From Chloroflexota bacterium (lineage in GTDB: Bacteria; Chloroflexota; Limnocylindria; Limnocylindrales; CSP1-4), in the NCBI GenBank assembly GCA_021801545.1, contig JAJYXX010000362.1, positions 1-5,453 of the forward strand: DNA of 5,453 nt, given 5' to 3'. Shown here piece by piece: positions 4,400-5,453 of this stretch (the first letter of the stretch is position 1; each line of letters opens with the position of its first letter). The notes under the pieces were generated by a model, which was not told the origin of the DNA, did no database searches, and saw nothing but the letters and a program-made list of their open reading frames with translations. The position numbers and the translations under genes were made by a program.

Positions 4400-5353
4400 T
4401 CACCCTCGTCCCGTGAGCCGGTCCGCCGGCGACGCCACGGCATGCCGTGTGATGAGGTCGACATCGGCCAGTGCCACGTACCGCTTGACCATGTCGAGCG
4501 TTGTGTGGCCAAGGATCCGCTGCAGGCTGAACACATCGCCGCCGTTGACGAGGTAGCTCCGGGCGAACGTATGGCGGAGCGAGTGCGGGCTCAGCCGCCC
4601 GGTCACGCCGATCCGGGTCTTGAGGCGCCGGAGCATGTGCTGGAGGCCACGCGTGCTGATCTCGCCCCGGCGTCCGAGGAAGAGCGCGTCGTCGGGCCGT
4701 CCCGGTCCGCGCTGGCCGAGATAGCGGAGGATCGCCTGTCGGGCGGTGGAGCCGACCGGGGTGATCCGCTCCTTCGAGCCCTTGCCCATCACCCGCAGCG
4801 TCCCGTCCGGGCGGATGTCGCCGACCCGGAGCGAGGCGATCTCGGACAACCGCAGACCGGTGTCGAGGAGAACAAACGCCAGCGCCCGCCCGCGATCGCT
4901 GGCGATCGCGGGCGGGCCCCGCAGCTCGGCGTCAGAAAACGGGGCGATGAGCCGCCGCGGAACCTTCGGCCGGCGGAGCGCCCGGAAGCCCGCGCCGGCC
5001 GCGATCTCCTCGGCGGCGCGCCAGTTGCCGAACGCCTTTAGGCCCCGGACGTAGCCGGCGATCGACTCCGGCGCGAGGGTGGCCCGGAGCTCGAGCAGCC
5101 AGGCCCGCAGCTCGGCCGCGGTGATCGCGTCCACCGGGCGGTCGGGGCCGAAGCGGGTGACCGCGCGGGCGGTGATCATCCGGTACCACTCGACGGTCCG
5201 CGGCGAGGCGCCCTCGGCGGCCCGGGCGGCGCAGAACAGGTCGGTCGCGGCTCTCAGGCCGAGCGGAATCGGGCCCGTTGAAACAAGCGCAATGCCCGAA
5301 TCAGGAAGAGAGTCAGGCGCCAAAGTCGGGGGTGAGTCAGACGCCATTCGCAT
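4400..5353 (-). CDS. Tyrosine recombinase/integrase (XerC/D-like)
   Basis: This is a 317-aa site-specific recombinase. Residues of about 33-115 are the SAM-like core-binding domain (ATDLFCAARAAEGASPRTVE onward). The catalytic domain runs from about 136 to 300 with the full set: Arg168 in TGLRLSEIASL, Lys191 in MGKGSKERITPV, the H-x-x-R pair His257/Arg260 in SPHSLRHTFA, His283 in LGHTT, and the nucleophile Tyr292 in VKRYV, nine residues after His283 as in XerD. It would cut and rejoin DNA at short dyad sites through a 3'-phosphotyrosine. ATG 5353 is supported by GGAGGT six bases before it; a second ATG lies two codons on. No excisionase gene is visible. Residues 146-151 (GPPAIA) are unusual where such proteins have a helix like 'ALLAA', and this is where the DNA palindrome falls. 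It may be an element integrase or a local phase-variation recombinase. Confidence 0.93.
   Translation of the reverse strand: MRMASDSPPTLAPDSLPDSGIALVSTGPIPLGLRAATDLFCAARAAEGASPRTVEWYRMITARAVTRFGPDRPVDAITAAELRAWLLELRATLAPESIAGYVRGLKAFGNWRAAEEIAAGAGFRALRRPKVPRRLIAPFSDAELRGPPAIASDRGRALAFVLLDTGLRLSEIASLRVGDIRPDGTLRVMGKGSKERITPVGSTARQAILRYLGQRGPGRPDDALFLGRRGEISTRGLQHMLRRLKTRIGVTGRLSPHSLRHTFARSYLVNGGDVFSLQRILGHTTLDMVKRYVALADVDLITRHAVASPADRLTGRG
4884..4917. repeat. Perfect 34-bp inverted repeat inside the integrase gene
   Basis: The arms GCCCGCCCGCGATCGC (4884-4899) and its exact reverse complement (4902-4917) are separated by TG only. Each arm contains GCGATCGC. In the protein, one arm encodes GPPAIA and the other SDRGRA (residues of about 146-157). 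In mRNA it would form a very stable 16-bp hairpin. Confidence 0.9.
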
Positions 5354-5374
5354 CTCGGTACCTCCACCGAGATG
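5351..5374 (-). promoter_or_regulatory. Translation-start hairpin of the integrase with the Shine-Dalgarno as its loop
   Basis: On the minus strand, CATCTCGGT and ACCGAGATG form a perfect 9-bp stem. The loop is exactly GGAGGT, the Shine-Dalgarno sequence, and the last three bases of the 3' arm are the ATG at 5353. Pairing would hide the start codon while leaving the Shine-Dalgarno exposed in the loop. As DNA, the same palindrome could be an operator or a recombinase-binding site. Confidence 0.7.
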
Positions 5375-5453
5375 TGCGCCGGTGACTCGAAAACTACAAG
5401 ATCTAGTGCTCTCGAACCGATCGGACCGCTAGATGTTGTGGTTTGGCTGGCGA

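Noticed and set aside
4442..5041. 199-aa plus-strand frame opposite the integrase
   Set aside because: It is a shadow of the integrase codons, rich in Arg, Pro, Glu and Ala, with no motif and no start signals.
5401..5434. ATCTAG-N22-CTAGAT inverted repeat upstream of the integrase
   Set aside because: The arms are only 6 bp with a long spacer and no second copy in the window, so it is too weak to call an attachment site.
1..5453. CRISPR array, insertion sequence ends or rRNA/tRNA genes
   Set aside because: No regularly spaced direct repeats, no transposase motif with terminal inverted repeats, and no structural RNA signature were seen.

Overview
This window is high-GC bacterial DNA. Codon use in the clear genes strongly prefers G or C at third positions. 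The gene types (a small 'TPxERxxRARxAA'-like protein, a leaderless-looking regulator, a XerC/D-like integrase) suggest Actinomycetota or a high-GC Chloroflexota lineage. I cannot settle which from sequence alone. It reads as an accessory or mobile-element region rather than a core operon.

Left part (1-1741). The window opens with the last 41 codons of a rhodanese-domain protein. It converges on a small unrecognised 86-aa gene, and both stop codons lie in one CTAG. After about 330 bp with no convincing gene comes a solitary VapC/PIN-type toxin gene on the minus strand. It carries a one-base frameshift and has no visible antitoxin. Divergent from it is a headless gene fragment that looks like the C-terminus of a replication-relaxation-type plasmid protein. 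That fragment overlaps a 65-aa gene by GTGA. This area looks like decayed plasmid or integrative-element cargo.

Middle part (1734-4315). The strongest genes are on the minus strand. First comes a winged-helix/minimal-nucleotidyltransferase fusion (3911-3324), which has lost one of its two signature aspartates. Next, 158 bp downstream, is a complete class II Fic AMP-transferase (3165-1828) with an intact active site and an N-terminal inhibitory motif. The regulator's promoter can be read as -35 TTGAAG, 17 bp, TACATA, with the transcription start falling on its ATG, and an 18-bp near-palindrome covers the -10 and the start codon. The Fic gene is bracketed by two related dyads, CTACTA-N13-TAGTAG, in inverted orientation about 1.5 kb apart. 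The upstream dyad overlaps a possible Fic promoter. Two short, weakly supported ORFs lie divergent from the regulator.

Right part (4400-5453). A 317-aa tyrosine recombinase with all expected catalytic residues is read on the minus strand. Its Shine-Dalgarno sequence is exactly the loop of a perfect 9-bp hairpin whose 3' arm ends in the start codon. A perfect palindrome with 16-bp arms lies inside its coding sequence.

Working model (inference): the nucleotidyltransferase-like HTH protein represses itself and perhaps the Fic gene. The Fic enzyme is the effector, either a toxin or a signalling AMP-transferase. The recombinase is the mobility module or acts on local sites. The CTACTA dyads are either operators or recombination sites. 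The sequence cannot distinguish these.
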